From: Alistipes sp.
GTDB lineage: Bacteria > Bacteroidota > Bacteroidia > Bacteroidales > Rikenellaceae
Reading direction: 5' to 3'
Assembly: GCA_017936685.1 (NCBI GenBank)
Contig: JAGBFA010000015.1
Span: 207,466-271,465 of the forward strand
Length of the DNA: 64,000 nucleotides
Both the position numbers and the translations under genes were made by a program. Positions within the stretch are counted from its first letter, which is position 1, and every line of letters starts with the position of its first letter. Below, one piece after another: positions 19,962-29,714 of the stretch. The notes below the pieces were generated by a model that did not search any database, was not told where the DNA came from, and worked only from the letters and a program-made list of their open reading frames with translations.

Positions 19962-21191
19962 ATGGACAAGAACAACGTGGAGATAATCCAGATAAATATT
20001 TCGGGCGAAGACAAGCCGGGCATGACCTCGTCGCTTACCGAGATTCTCGCCCGCTACGATGCCTTCATACTCGACATAGGCCAGGCCAACATACACCGTT
20101 CGCTGACACTCGGCATACTCTTCAAGACCACTTCCGACAAGTCGGGCTTCATAATGAAAGACCTGCTGTTCAAGGCCTCGGAGATGGATATCAACATCAG
20201 ATTCACCCCCATCTCGGAAGAGGAGTACAACGACTGGGTGCAGCGTCAGGGCAAGAACCGCTATATCATCACGCTACTCGGCCGCCAGGTGACGGCCAAG
20301 CACATAGCCCACGTCACACGCGCCATAACCGAGCAGGGGCTCAACATCGACGCGATAAACCGTCTTACGGGCCGCGTGCCCTTGCAGGAGGACGAGCGTG
20401 CGCCCAAGTCGTGCATAGAGTTCTCGGTCAGAGGAACTCTGGCCGACCGCAGCCAGATGCAGAACGCCTTTCTCGAACTCACGAACACGGGCGAGATCGA
20501 CATATCGTTCCAGAAGGACGGCATATTCCGCCGCTCGCGCCGACTGATATGCTTCGACATGGATTCGACGCTGATCGAGACCGAAGTGATCGACGAGCTG
20601 GCCGAGCGTGCAGGTGTGGGCGACAAGGTGCGCGAGATCACCGAGCGTGCCATGCGCGGCGAGATCGATTTCCGCGAGAGCTTCAAGGAGCGTGTGGCTC
20701 TGCTCAAAGGACTCGACGAATCGGTCATGGCCGACATTGCGCAGAACCTGCCCATCACCGAGGGTGTCGACCGCATGATGACGATACTCAAACGCGTGGG
20801 TTACAAGACGGCCATTCTCTCGGGCGGCTTCACCTACTTCGGCAACTACCTCAAACAGCGTTTCGGCTTCGATTACGTCTATGCCAACGAGTTGGAGATC
20901 GAAGACGGCAAGCTGACGGGACGCTACCGCGGCGAGATCGTCGACGGCCGCCGCAAGGCCGAACTGCTTAGGCTGTTGTGCCAGTTCGAGAACATCGACA
21001 TACAGCAGGCCATTGCCGTCGGCGACGGTGCCAACGACCTGCCGATGCTCAATCTGGCCGGTTTGGGCATAGCGTTCCACGCCAAACCCAAAGTTAAGGC
21101 CACGGCGCAGCAGTCCATCTCGACAATAGGACTGGACGGCATACTCTACTTCCTCGGTCTGAAAGACTCATGGATCGAAAAGAAAAAATAA
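19962..21191 (+). CDS. serB: Phosphoserine phosphatase with N-terminal ACT domains
   Basis: SerB hydrolyses phosphoserine to serine, the last step of serine synthesis. Residues about 1-180 contain two ACT-like regulatory segments (IIQINISGEDKPGMTSSLTE and YIITLLGRQVTAKHIAHV), which commonly bind an amino acid. The HAD domain follows with the nucleophile motif CFDMDSTLIE (about 198-207), SGGFTYFG, and VGDGANDLPML. Length 409 fits this two-part architecture. The end overlaps the following lipoprotein gene by 22 bases. Confidence 0.95.
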   Translation: MDKNNVEIIQINISGEDKPGMTSSLTEILARYDAFILDIGQANIHRSLTLGILFKTTSDKSGFIMKDLLFKASEMDINIRFTPISEEEYNDWVQRQGKNRYIITLLGRQVTAKHIAHVTRAITEQGLNIDAINRLTGRVPLQEDERAPKSCIEFSVRGTLADRSQMQNAFLELTNTGEIDISFQKDGIFRRSRRLICFDMDSTLIETEVIDELAERAGVGDKVREITERAMRGEIDFRESFKERVALLKGLDESVMADIAQNLPITEGVDRMMTILKRVGYKTAILSGGFTYFGNYLKQRFGFDYVYANELEIEDGKLTGRYRGEIVDGRRKAELLRLLCQFENIDIQQAIAVGDGANDLPMLNLAGLGIAFHAKPKVKATAQQSISTIGLDGILYFLGLKDSWIEKKK

Positions 21192-21970
21192 ACCTCACAG
21201 TCGCGACCCTTGCGGTCGCGATGTTGTCTGCGGCATGCTACGACTCGCACACCGCACCCGACAACTATGTATCGCCTCCCGCCGCCAACTGCACCATAGC
21301 CGCACTGCGCGATCTGTACGACGGATCGACGCGGAAGATCGATGCCGACATCATCATCTCGGGACGGGTGACCACCTCCGACAGCGACGGCAATTTCTAC
21401 AAGAGTCTGGTAATAGAGGACAGCAGCGGAGCGGTGGAGATCATGGCCGGCATGACCGACCTTGCGACGACCTACCCCACCGGTGTCGCACTGACCGTAT
21501 CGCTCGAAGGCTGCGCCTTGGGCGAGAGCTACGGCGTGATGCAGATAGGCCGCTACCCCGCTTCGTTCAGCGGTTACGCCACCGACTACTTCTCGTCGAG
21601 GGTACTGTTGGACAAGCACATAACGCGCGGCGGCGACATATCTCCCGTCGAGGCGCAGCCGATGGTCATAGCCGAGCTGCGGCGCGAGATGTGCGGCCGG
21701 ATAGTGCGCATAGATTCGCTGCGCATGCGGACTGAGGTATCCGACGAAGGTTATATCGTCCCAACGCCGTGGAGCGGTTACATCACGTTTTTCGATCCCG
21801 CGGGCGACTCCGTGGTGGTCTACACGCGCCGCTACGCCGACTATGCCGACCGCGCGGTGCCCGACGCGCGCGTCGCACTCACCGGCATACTGCAATACGG
21901 CAGGAGCGGCGGCAGCAAAGAGTGCTTCCAGTTGAAGATGCGACATGAGACCGACTGCCGCACATATTAG
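21170..21970 (+). CDS. DUF5689 lipoprotein 1
   Basis: The 266-residue product has a lipoprotein signal (LSAAC near residue 23) and the DUF5689 layout: ALRDLYDGSTRKIDADIIISGRVTTSDSDGNFYKSLVIEDSSGAVEI is OB-fold-like and found in surface lipoproteins of Bacteroidota, often beside TonB-linked receptors and secreted EEP phosphatases. The molecular role is unknown. It overlaps serB by 22 bases and the next DUF5689 gene by 26 bases, so expression is coupled to serB. Confidence 0.75.
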   Translation: MDRKEKINLTVATLAVAMLSAACYDSHTAPDNYVSPPAANCTIAALRDLYDGSTRKIDADIIISGRVTTSDSDGNFYKSLVIEDSSGAVEIMAGMTDLATTYPTGVALTVSLEGCALGESYGVMQIGRYPASFSGYATDYFSSRVLLDKHITRGGDISPVEAQPMVIAELRREMCGRIVRIDSLRMRTEVSDEGYIVPTPWSGYITFFDPAGDSVVVYTRRYADYADRAVPDARVALTGILQYGRSGGSKECFQLKMRHETDCRTY

Positions 21971-22718
21971 TATCGCCCTGCTGTCGCTGCTGTGCGCATG
22001 CAGCGCGTCGACCCCACCCGACAAATACGACGACTACCCCTCGGAGGTATCCGTCGCCTATCTCAAATCGTTGTGCAAAGGGGCTTCGACGGTGATTCGC
22101 CGCGATGTGACCGTCACCGGACGCGTGGTGGCTACCGACAAACTCTCGGAGTTCAGCCGCACGGTAGTGGTGGCCGACGACAGCGGCGGCATAGAACTGG
22201 CGATAGACTCCGACCGCACCGATGTCATGATGCCGCTCTACTCTCGGGTGACCATACACTGCCAGATGCTGGCTTTGGGCGACTACGCCGGCAAGATCGT
22301 CCTCGGGGCGCAGCCCACATCGCAATATGTAGTCGACCGCATAGCCGAGACCGATCTGCCGCACTACATCGAAGTGCTCTCCGTGGCCGATGCTCCGCCC
22401 GATGCCCACCCCGCGACTATCGGCAGCATATCGCCGGCCGACATATCGCGCTACGTGGTGATCGACGGGGTGAGATTCGCCGACGAAGAGGCCGGTCTGA
22501 CATGGTGCGACATCGATCCCGAGACTTCGCGCCTGGTCGACACCTATCGCCACATAGTCGATGCCGAGGGCGATACCCTCGCCGTATTCACCCGTGCCGC
22601 GTGCGTCTACGCCTCAGAGCGCGTACCGTCTGCCACATGCCGCATCTACGGCATCATCGACTGCTTCAACGGCCAATACTCGCTCACACCCTCGAATCAT
22701 AGGATCATCACGGAATAA
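21945..22718 (+). CDS. DUF5689 lipoprotein 2
   Basis: A 257-residue paralogue of the preceding protein. It has a short lipoprotein signal (LLSLLCACS, lipid-attached Cys about 18) and the same core: VAYLKSLCKGAS, VTVTGRVVATDKLSEFSRTVVVADDSGGIEL. Identity with the first copy is limited mostly to this core, so the duplication is old. Its stop codon lies inside a 9-bp inverted repeat shared with the convergent MORN gene, which ends 9 bases away. Confidence 0.72.
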   Translation: MRPTAAHISIALLSLLCACSASTPPDKYDDYPSEVSVAYLKSLCKGASTVIRRDVTVTGRVVATDKLSEFSRTVVVADDSGGIELAIDSDRTDVMMPLYSRVTIHCQMLALGDYAGKIVLGAQPTSQYVVDRIAETDLPHYIEVLSVADAPPDAHPATIGSISPADISRYVVIDGVRFADEEAGLTWCDIDPETSRLVDTYRHIVDAEGDTLAVFTRAACVYASERVPSATCRIYGIIDCFNGQYSLTPSNHRIITE

Positions 22719-22733
22719 TAGATACTATTATTC
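22713..22733. terminator. AT-rich inverted repeat covering two convergent stop codons
   Basis: GAATAATAG and CTATTATTC form a perfect 9-bp stem with a 3-base loop. It covers the stop codons of both the DUF5689 gene (plus) and the MORN gene (minus). Termination is possible but the stem is weak. Confidence 0.35.
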
Positions 22734-23936
22734 ATTGACATAGTCATATAGTCGCGGCATTACTATATTGTACGATACATTATACTGAAATGGGTACGAC
22801 ACGCCGTCAATATCAATATAGAGATCTATAAGTTCAATCGATGACGGTTTACGATCAATCAAGAAAAAACCGAATAAAATATCGCCAGGTGCCAAAACTT
22901 GATTTTTAACATAATCTGCTTCTAATTGATTTGCTTCCGACTCCATCGATGAACTCGTCATTTGCAGTTTGTTATAATCTGTTGTTGTCGTCGTAGACTG
23001 TACTACGCCATAAGGTGTATATGAAGTCGTATATGAAGTTTTATTGAAAGCTCCTAAGGACGATAGCAAAGCCATATTCCACGATTGGCGATTATGCACT
23101 TTCCTAACATATTCGTCAGATGTATATATATGCGGTATAATACTCTTCATATTCTTCTGCATATTGTTCTTTACAAACAAAACATCTATATTTGAGATAT
23201 CAAAATTCAAATTTTTCAATGACTTATTTTTAAGATATATATCAACTTTATAATATTTACCATATTGGTTTACGCTCGAAATATGCAACGTAAGCAGCAG
23301 CCCATTCATATCATACCCCGACCATATTTCATCATTCAAATCAGAATGAATACAATCATTATATTCAGGTTTGATATAATCATCGATAAACTCATTTGTA
23401 AATGAATTGAATTTACCAAATAAACCACTTTTTGTTGTTAATGTATAATAATCATATTTAGGCAGACCATTTTCATACTCTATACATTTACACGTTTCAC
23501 CGTCCTCGCTATACGACAGCCATACACCGTTCACCAAACCATTATCATATATCGCATCGTCTTTGATATTTCCGTTTTCATAATAAGATGTGCATTGCCC
23601 ATCACGTTTACCATTAAACCAAAACTCTTGACGTTTTACTTTGCCTGATCTGTAATATTCGATATATTTTTTATTGAATGTAGAGTTCTCATCATTGGCT
23701 TTATCTATTTCCCAATAGTCTCCTTCCGCTCGTAATTGCCCTGACAAATAGAAGTCCCGAAACGGGTGGCGATCAGCGTCGTCATCATAATGGGCAACCA
23801 CCCTAATATACTCGGCAAATGCCTTATAATCAACACAGTGTCCATATTGATCGTAATATAACGTATCTATACGAGACTGAGCTATGGCTGGAATAACGAT
23901 AACCGTCAGAAGTATTTGAAGCAAAAACGATCTCAT
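22728..23936 (-). CDS. Secreted MORN-repeat protein, AT-rich
   Basis: The 402-residue product has a signal peptide (about 1-20, ending AIAQ). Residues about 65-185 hold MORN-variant repeats: PFRDFYLSGQLRAEGDYW, KKYIEYYRSGKVKRQEFWFNGKRDG, YYENGNIKDDAIYDNGLVNGVW. The remaining 220 residues are unassigned and mostly beta and polar, with a Thr-rich stretch (VQSTTTTTDY). The coding sequence is much richer in A and T than any neighbour, which suggests recent acquisition. The promoter is a full TTG-N20-TATCTTTA just upstream. Confidence 0.75.
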   Translation of the reverse strand: MRSFLLQILLTVIVIPAIAQSRIDTLYYDQYGHCVDYKAFAEYIRVVAHYDDDADRHPFRDFYLSGQLRAEGDYWEIDKANDENSTFNKKYIEYYRSGKVKRQEFWFNGKRDGQCTSYYENGNIKDDAIYDNGLVNGVWLSYSEDGETCKCIEYENGLPKYDYYTLTTKSGLFGKFNSFTNEFIDDYIKPEYNDCIHSDLNDEIWSGYDMNGLLLTLHISSVNQYGKYYKVDIYLKNKSLKNLNFDISNIDVLFVKNNMQKNMKSIIPHIYTSDEYVRKVHNRQSWNMALLSSLGAFNKTSYTTSYTPYGVVQSTTTTTDYNKLQMTSSSMESEANQLEADYVKNQVLAPGDILFGFFLIDRKPSSIELIDLYIDIDGVSYPFQYNVSYNIVMPRLYDYVNE

Positions 23937-23953
23937 AATAAATATATTTTATG

Positions 23954-23984
23954 TAAAGATACAATAATTACTCACATAAAACAA
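23954..23984 (-). promoter_or_regulatory. Promoter of the MORN gene
   Basis: On the minus strand: TTG (23984-23982), 20 bases, TATCTTTA (23961-23954). It partly overlaps the hairpin after obgE. Confidence 0.55.
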
Positions 23985-24013
23985 TGCGGCTCCGTCATAA
24001 AATGAAGCCGCAT
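23984..24013 (-). terminator. Probable obgE terminator
   Basis: An 8-bp stem (23984-23991 with 24006-24013) lies about 20 bases after the obgE stop, followed on the minus strand by a T-rich run. Confidence 0.45.
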
Positions 24014-24032
24014 TAAATATTTAAAGTGCAAC

Positions 24033-25025
24033 CTATCGCTGCAAGGCAGCCCAGAGCATATCTTTCAGGCGCGAGATGTTGAGACCCGTGACCGACGAGA
24101 TGAACACCGACTCGATGCCCTCGGGCAGGTGGGCGCGCATCTGCTCGATAAGATCGTCGTCGAGCATGTCGCACTTGGTGACGGCCAGCAGACGCTGCTT
24201 GTCCAATAGCTCGGGATTGTATTGCGTCAGCTCGCCCAACAACACGCGATAGTCGGCCGCAATGTCGTCGCTGTCGGCCGGTATCATGAACAGCAGCACC
24301 GAGTTGCGCTCTATATGGCGCAGGAATCGCGTACCCAGACCGCGCCCCTCGTGCGCACCCTCGATGATACCGGGTATATCGGCCATGACGAACGAGTGGT
24401 CGTCGTGAACCGACACGATGCCCAGATTGGGTTCGAGCGTGGTGAAAGCGTAGTTGGCTATCTTGGGCTTGGCCGCCGAGACAACCGACAGCAGCGTGCT
24501 CTTGCCGGCATTGGGGAACCCGACAAGTCCCACGTCGGCCAGCACCTTCAATTCGAGAATGAAAGCACCCTCGGCACCCTCCTCGCCGGGCTGGGCATAG
24601 CGCGGAGCCTGATTCGTGGCCGTCTTGAAGTGCCAGTTGCCCTGACCGCCGCGGCCGCCTTTCAGCAGCACCAGCCGCTCGCCGTGCTCGGTCACCTCGC
24701 CGACGATCTCGCCCGTCTCGGCATTGCGCGCAACAGTACCCAGAGGCACAGGCAGTATGATATCCTTGGCATCGGCTCCCGTCGAACGCGCACCCGATCC
24801 GTTGCCGCCGTCCTCGGCGAACTGGTGTCGTTTGTATTTGAGGTGTATGAGCGTCCAGTACTGGCTGTCGCCCTGCAATATGATGCTGCCGCCGCGGCCG
24901 CCGTCGCCGCCGTCGGGACCGCCGAAAGCCACGAACTTCTCGCGGCGGAAGTGAGCCGATCCTGCGCCGCCGTGACCCGAGCGGGCGAATATCTTTACGT
25001 AATCAACGAAATTCGATCCTGCCAT
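24033..25025 (-). CDS. obgE: Obg family GTPase
   Basis: ObgE is an essential GTPase that binds the 50S subunit and links ribosome assembly with growth state. The 330-residue protein has the glycine-rich Obg domain (1-155, [28 protein letters not shown]) followed by the G domain with G1 [11 protein letters not shown], the switch I region [12 protein letters not shown]3 DIPGIIEGA and G4 TKCD. No C-terminal OCT extension is present, as usual in Bacteroidota. It is transcribed from a promoter that overlaps the 3' end of the upstream receptor gene. Confidence 0.95.
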   Translation of the reverse strand: MAGSNFVDYVKIFARSGHGGAGSAHFRREKFVAFGGPDGGDGGRGGSIILQGDSQYWTLIHLKYKRHQFAEDGGNGSGARSTGADAKDIILPVPLGTVARNAETGEIVGEVTEHGERLVLLKGGRGGQGNWHFKTATNQAPRYAQPGEEGAEGAFILELKVLADVGLVGFPNAGKSTLLSVVSAAKPKIANYAFTTLEPNLGIVSVHDDHSFVMADIPGIIEGAHEGRGLGTRFLRHIERNSVLLFMIPADSDDIAADYRVLLGELTQYNPELLDKQRLLAVTKCDMLDDDLIEQMRAHLPEGIESVFISSVTGLNISRLKDMLWAALQR

Positions 25026-25056
25026 AATATATAGTACATGTTAGTTCCGAGCGGTG

Positions 25057-25087
25057 CAAAGATAATCAATTTCCTCAAAACGACCAA
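25057..25087 (-). promoter_or_regulatory. obgE promoter
   Basis: Minus strand TTG (25087-25085), 20 bases, TATCTTTG (25064-25057). It overlaps the last codons of the upstream barrel gene. Confidence 0.65.
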
Positions 25088-27510
25088 CTCACCGCGAGAT
25101 AGTAGGTGCGGGGATAGGCGTAGGTCAGCATATTGTCGAACGGACGGCACAGCGACCGGTCGCCTACGGTGTAGCGGCGCACACGGTTCGACTCGTAACC
25201 GCCATACACGATGCCCGACGACGAGAGCAGGTTGCGCACCGACAGCATCACTCTCATCTGCGAGCCGCCCACACGAAAGCTCTTGGCGGCCATGGCATCG
25301 AGTGTCACGGCATCGCCGAGCCGCTGCTGCCGGGCGAAAGCCGCACGCTGCTCGTCGGAGTCGGCGTAGGTTATCACGCGCTCGGTGCGCCTTGCCGGCG
25401 ACGGCTCGACATAACGCAAGCCGGCATACTGCGCCGACAGACGCAGCGACCACCCTTTGGCCGACCACCACGCAAGATCGGCGTATGCCGTAAGCTCGGG
25501 TGCTCCGGCATGGCAGCCGCCCATGTAGCTGCGCGACTGCGACACCACCGTATTGTCGGCATCGGAGTAGACCTTGACCGTCGGATCGCCGGAAAAGCGG
25601 TACGAGCCGGTCGCGAGAGCAAAGGTCGACACCAACCTGCGCGAGTATCTGAGCGTCGCGGCGGCCTCGATACCGGCATGCAGACGGCCGATGTCGCTCA
25701 CGACGATGTCGGCATAGACTCCCGACAGATCGTCGTAGGCGTGCATCACACGACTCTCGCGCACACCGTGCATCAGATATGCCGCAGCTTCGAGATCGAG
25801 CACGGGCGAGTGGAACCTGTAAACGACCTCCGCGCCACACCTCACACCCATGCGCGGACGATCGACCGGACGGTTGTTATACTGCGTTTGCAGGAAGAGA
25901 TCGGCAGTCTCCGGCACATAACCCTCGACGGCCAGATCGACCGACAGCGAGTGACGCGGCGCAGGAGCGTAACTCCACGCGACCTTCGCCACGTAGGGCG
26001 TAAACGTCAGTGTCTTAGAGCGACCATACGACGCCGCACCCGCGAAAAGCTCCTTTTCGTAGTATCCGCGCCTCCGCACACGACAGTCGGACAACTCCAA
26101 TGCCACGACGATCTGCGAGCGGCCGCATCGCCAATCAGCCCTTGCCATTGCTCCCACGCGGCTCTCGGTCAGCGCATAGTCGTAGCCGAAACGGTCGCCG
26201 CGGCGGACAGTGCGATCGGGGTGGCGCATATCGTTCTGCAACATGTTGCCGTAGGTGTCGTCGTCGAGCAGGAAATAGTCGCGGTCGACGATCATGCCGG
26301 CACCCAACAAATCGCGCATGCGCTTGAACGAGCGGCGGCGGTCGTAACCGGCCGTGATGCCGTATCGAAGCGTAAGACGCTCGCCCGCGAGGGTCTCGAA
26401 ACGCACCGCCGCAGAGACCTCCGCAGTGCGGTCGACACGATCCTCGACAGCGTATGCCGCACTGCCGTCGGTGCGCAGCGCGTTGACGGCATACAGCTCC
26501 TGCCAGTCGATCTGCGTATATCGCTCGTCGCCGCTGCGCCACGCATCGGCCACGGCGGCGGCCACAGCCTCGTCGTCGAAATAACTCGGCAGCGAGCGGT
26601 AGTTGTCGGGCTGCGGAGTGCGGGCATCGAACCATGCCGGAGCGGAATAGCTGCTCCACCCCACGGCCGCACGCAGCGAGGCGGTCATGACCGTCGACGG
26701 AGAGAGCGAATGCGTCACGGCTGCTACCGCCTGCGGCATGGCCTGCCGTCTGATGCGGGCATTGCGCACCTTGCCCGACTGCATGCCCCACGACGGATTG
26801 TAGAGATTGTCACCCGTGAGCACGAAAGCCTCCTCGGTGGAGGCCGAGCGAAGGCCGCGCATCGAGAGCGGTGCCAGCAGTGCCAGCGACCACATATCGC
26901 CGCCAGAGGTATATTTGGCAGCACGGAGTGCAATATCCGCCCGATTGGTGAAAACGCCGTCGATATATGCATCGCGCCCCATGCGGGCGGCGACATACGA
27001 CGAGAGCGTCCAGCCGTGCGGCATGTTGCGAGTCGAATGGTAACGCAATCCGCCCAGATAGCCGCAGCCCGACACTTCGGCCGTCAGACGGTGTTCGTCC
27101 AAAGGCACATCGTCGACTAAAGAATACTCCTCGGCCGAGGCCATGCCGCCCGCACCCGAGTATGACGCGGCCATGCCGGCAGCATAACGCGGCTCGATGC
27201 GCAGCGAACGCAGCAGAGCGGCCGCACGCGAGTCGATAGCAAGCCCGTCGAGGGTCGTGCGCTGCCAGCGATAATCCGCACCGCGGCGGTCGTTTGCCAC
27301 AAACGACAACGCATACTCCGCCCGGCGCGCCCAGATGTCGTCGACCCACACCACAGGCCGCAGAAAGATCGAGGTGTCGGCCGCAAGCTCAGGGCGGTAC
27401 TCCTCCTCTTCGCGCCCGATCTTGTAGGCACGGCTATCCTCCGCAGGAGGCTGCGGACGCGCGGGCAGCCATGCGGCGACAAGCAATGCAAGCACAAGGA
27501 TTCTTCTCAC
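25075..27510 (-). CDS. Large outer-membrane beta-barrel, TonB-receptor-like
   Basis: The 811-residue product has a signal peptide (about 1-19) and many amphipathic strands with aromatic belts, for example GWTLSSYVAARMGRDAYIDG, HSLSVDLAVEGYVPETADLF and a final RTYYLAVSWSF ending in Phe. Late sequence such as VMLSVRNLLSSSGIVYGGYESNRV is typical of TonB-dependent receptor C-termini. The N-terminal region is shorter than usual and lacks an obvious carboxypeptidase-like domain. The substrate is unknown. DUF5689 genes and an EEP-like gene, its usual partners, occur elsewhere in the window rather than adjacent. Confidence 0.75.
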   Translation of the reverse strand: MRRILVLALLVAAWLPARPQPPAEDSRAYKIGREEEEYRPELAADTSIFLRPVVWVDDIWARRAEYALSFVANDRRGADYRWQRTTLDGLAIDSRAAALLRSLRIEPRYAAGMAASYSGAGGMASAEEYSLVDDVPLDEHRLTAEVSGCGYLGGLRYHSTRNMPHGWTLSSYVAARMGRDAYIDGVFTNRADIALRAAKYTSGGDMWSLALLAPLSMRGLRSASTEEAFVLTGDNLYNPSWGMQSGKVRNARIRRQAMPQAVAAVTHSLSPSTVMTASLRAAVGWSSYSAPAWFDARTPQPDNYRSLPSYFDDEAVAAAVADAWRSGDERYTQIDWQELYAVNALRTDGSAAYAVEDRVDRTAEVSAAVRFETLAGERLTLRYGITAGYDRRRSFKRMRDLLGAGMIVDRDYFLLDDDTYGNMLQNDMRHPDRTVRRGDRFGYDYALTESRVGAMARADWRCGRSQIVVALELSDCRVRRRGYYEKELFAGAASYGRSKTLTFTPYVAKVAWSYAPAPRHSLSVDLAVEGYVPETADLFLQTQYNNRPVDRPRMGVRCGAEVVYRFHSPVLDLEAAAYLMHGVRESRVMHAYDDLSGVYADIVVSDIGRLHAGIEAAATLRYSRRLVSTFALATGSYRFSGDPTVKVYSDADNTVVSQSRSYMGGCHAGAPELTAYADLAWWSAKGWSLRLSAQYAGLRYVEPSPARRTERVITYADSDEQRAAFARQQRLGDAVTLDAMAAKSFRVGGSQMRVMLSVRNLLSSSGIVYGGYESNRVRRYTVGDRSLCRPFDNMLTYAYPRTYYLAVSWSF

Positions 27511-27551
27511 TCGGGTATCTGTTTACGGTGCAATATCAATGCGAATATACG

Positions 27552-27578
27552 AAAAAGGGCCGGAAAAATATCCGACCC
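27552..27578 (-). terminator. Probable pepD terminator
   Basis: On the minus strand an 8-bp stem (27578-27571 with 27564-27557, one G-T pair) is followed by TTTTT. It lies between the pepD stop and the barrel gene start. Confidence 0.6.
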
Positions 27579-27656
27579 ATGTAAAATATTTTATTTGCGG
27601 CACTACTCCGCCGCCGACACCCGCGCATCACGCCCGGCGGTGCGGTCTGCGCCGCA

Positions 27657-29105
27657 CTACAAGTTTGCGAGCAGATCGACCAGCAGACGCCAGAACTTGT
27701 CGACCGTCGAGATCTCCAAACGCTCGTCGGGCGAGTGCACGCCGCGCAGCGTCGGACCGAACGACACCATCTCCAACTCGGGATATTTTTCGAGGAACAG
27801 ACCGCACTCCAAACCCGCGTGTATGGCACGCACCTTAGGCTCCGCACCGAACAGACGGCGATAGCTCTCCACGGTGATCTCCAACAGCTTCGAATCGGGA
27901 TTGGGCGTCCAGCCCGGATAACCGTCGGAGTGAACCACCTCGGCGCCGGCCAGCGTGAAGACGGCCTCGACGGTCTGCATGGCATAGAGCTTGGCACTCT
28001 CGACAGACGAACGCTGCGAGGTGGTGATGACGATGCGATTGTCGCTCTCGAACTTGACCGAAGCCAGATTGGTCGATGTCTCCACCAGACCCTCGACGGC
28101 AAACGACATGGCCAGTACGCCGTTGGGCACACCCACCAAGGCACCCAACAGTGCGCGCTGCGACGACAAGTCGATGACGCTATCCACCGTCGGCATCTCG
28201 TTCAGCGAGACGGACATACGCGGCTCGGTGAAGTGATATTCGGCCTTCACCTCCTCGGCGAACTGCTCGTAGCGGCGGCGGAAATCGGCAGCCGCCTCGG
28301 TCGGGACACCGAATATGGCGTATGCCTCGCGCGGAATGGCGTTGCGCAGATTGCCGCCCGAGAAGTAGCTCAGGCGCGCATCGAAACGCTCGGCAGCCTC
28401 CCACAGCAGGCGTGCCACGATCTTGTTGGAGTTGGCGCGACCCTTGTCGATGTCGTCGCCCGAGTGACCGCCCAGCAGATCGGCCACATCGACACGGAAA
28501 TAGGTGAACGTCGCCGGTGCAGGCTCGGTCGTGTAGTGCAGCGTGGCCAGCGTGTCGACACCGCCCGCGCAGCCGATGAACAGCTCGCCCTCGTCCTCAG
28601 AGTCGAGATTGACGAGATATTTGCCCGTGAGCATGCCCTCGCCCAACTCGAAGGCTCCGGTAAGACCGGTCTCCTCGTCGACCGTGAACAACGCCTCGAC
28701 GGCTCCGTGACGCAGCTTGTTGTCGATCATCACGGCCAGTGCGGCGGCCATGCCGATGCCGCAGTCGGCACCGAGCGTCGTACCCTCGGCACGCACCCAC
28801 TCGCCGTCGACACGCGTACGAATGGCATCATGCTCGAAATCGAACTCCACATCGGAGTTCTTCTCGCAGACCATATCCATGTGCGACTGCAAAATGACGG
28901 TCGGGTGCTGCTCCATACCCGGCGTGGCGGGCTTGCGCATCACCACATTGCCGATCTTGTCGCGCTTGCACTCTATGCCGTGCTTCTCGGCGAATGCCAT
29001 AAGCCACTCTATGATCTTTCCCTCCTTCTTCGACGGACGAGGCACCTTGGTGATATCATCGAATATCTCCCACACGCTCTGCGGCTGCAAATCTCTTATT
29101 GTCAT
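27657..29105 (-). CDS. pepD: Aminoacyl-histidine dipeptidase (PepD, M20 family)
   Basis: PepD cleaves Xaa-His and other dipeptides with two metal ions. The ATG at 29105 gives the family start MTIRDLQPQSVWEIFDDITKV; the open frame extends further but without conserved sequence. Metal ligands are visible in TVILQSHMDMVCEK (His), GTTLGADCGIGMA (Asp) and LFTVDEETGLTGAF (catalytic and metal Glu), plus NLDSEDEG. The 482 residues are typical. It stands alone with its own promoter and terminator. Confidence 0.95.
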   Translation of the reverse strand: MTIRDLQPQSVWEIFDDITKVPRPSKKEGKIIEWLMAFAEKHGIECKRDKIGNVVMRKPATPGMEQHPTVILQSHMDMVCEKNSDVEFDFEHDAIRTRVDGEWVRAEGTTLGADCGIGMAAALAVMIDNKLRHGAVEALFTVDEETGLTGAFELGEGMLTGKYLVNLDSEDEGELFIGCAGGVDTLATLHYTTEPAPATFTYFRVDVADLLGGHSGDDIDKGRANSNKIVARLLWEAAERFDARLSYFSGGNLRNAIPREAYAIFGVPTEAAADFRRRYEQFAEEVKAEYHFTEPRMSVSLNEMPTVDSVIDLSSQRALLGALVGVPNGVLAMSFAVEGLVETSTNLASVKFESDNRIVITTSQRSSVESAKLYAMQTVEAVFTLAGAEVVHSDGYPGWTPNPDSKLLEITVESYRRLFGAEPKVRAIHAGLECGLFLEKYPELEMVSFGPTLRGVHSPDERLEISTVDKFWRLLVDLLANL

Positions 29106-29214
29106 AATTCTTCGTTTAAAATAGTTGACCGCGGCACCGGTTGCCCGCCCTCTGCCCGCCGAAAGGCGGAAAAATCCGGCGAAAAAATCCGATGCCCCGA
29201 AATGTTTTACTCTA

Positions 29215-29222
29215 CAAATATA
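29215..29222 (-). promoter_or_regulatory. Promoter -7 element for pepD
   Basis: TATATTTG on the minus strand, about 110 bases before the pepD ATG. The divergent promoter at 29277-29308 lies nearby. Confidence 0.4.
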
Positions 29223-29276
29223 CATTTTTTATACAAAGTATAAATCATCGCGGTTTGAAAAATTTTCGCGAAAACA

Positions 29277-29308
29277 TTTGGTTTATTTTATAAACTACTT
29301 TATATTTG
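29277..29308 (+). promoter_or_regulatory. Promoter of the DUF2141-receptor operon
   Basis: TTTG (29277-29280), 20 bases, TATATTTG (29301-29308): close to consensus, 38 bases before the ATG. Confidence 0.7.
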
Positions 29309-29346
29309 CAACAGGTAATCGAAAACAACTCTAAAATTTACGCATC

Positions 29347-29712
29347 ATGAAACGAATCCCGACATTGGTCTGCATGCTGGCACTCACAGTGCTGACGGCA
29401 TCGGCCGCGGAGGTTACACTGACCGTCAAGGGCATACGCAGCCGCAGCGGCCAGATACTCGTAATGGTCAGCTCCGAGTCGCTCGACGAGCCGATATATG
29501 CTGCCGCCGCAGCATGCGGCGAGCGCGCAGAGATTAGGCTCGATCTGCCCGACGACAAGCCCTCGGACATAAGAGTATTTCACGACCACGACGGCGATTT
29601 CAAGATGCGCACCGGCTCCAACGGCGCACCTTTGGACGGAGTGGCCGTCACGCGCTACAATCCCGCAAAGGGCAAGACCTGCATATCCGTTTCGTTATAC
29701 TACGCCGAATAA
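29347..29712 (+). CDS. DUF2141 secreted protein
   Basis: The 121-residue product has a signal peptide (about 1-20) and the DUF2141 pattern: TLTVKGIRSRSGQILVMVSS near the start, a central strand pair, then IRVFHDHDGDFKMRTGSNGAPLDGVAVT. The acidic HDHDGDFKMRT loop is the most conserved part of the family, whose role is unknown; members are periplasmic or surface beta-sandwich proteins. It leads a four-gene operon; the receptor gene starts two bases after its stop. Confidence 0.85.
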   Translation: MKRIPTLVCMLALTVLTASAAEVTLTVKGIRSRSGQILVMVSSESLDEPIYAAAAACGERAEIRLDLPDDKPSDIRVFHDHDGDFKMRTGSNGAPLDGVAVTRYNPAKGKTCISVSLYYAE

Positions 29713-29714
29713 AC

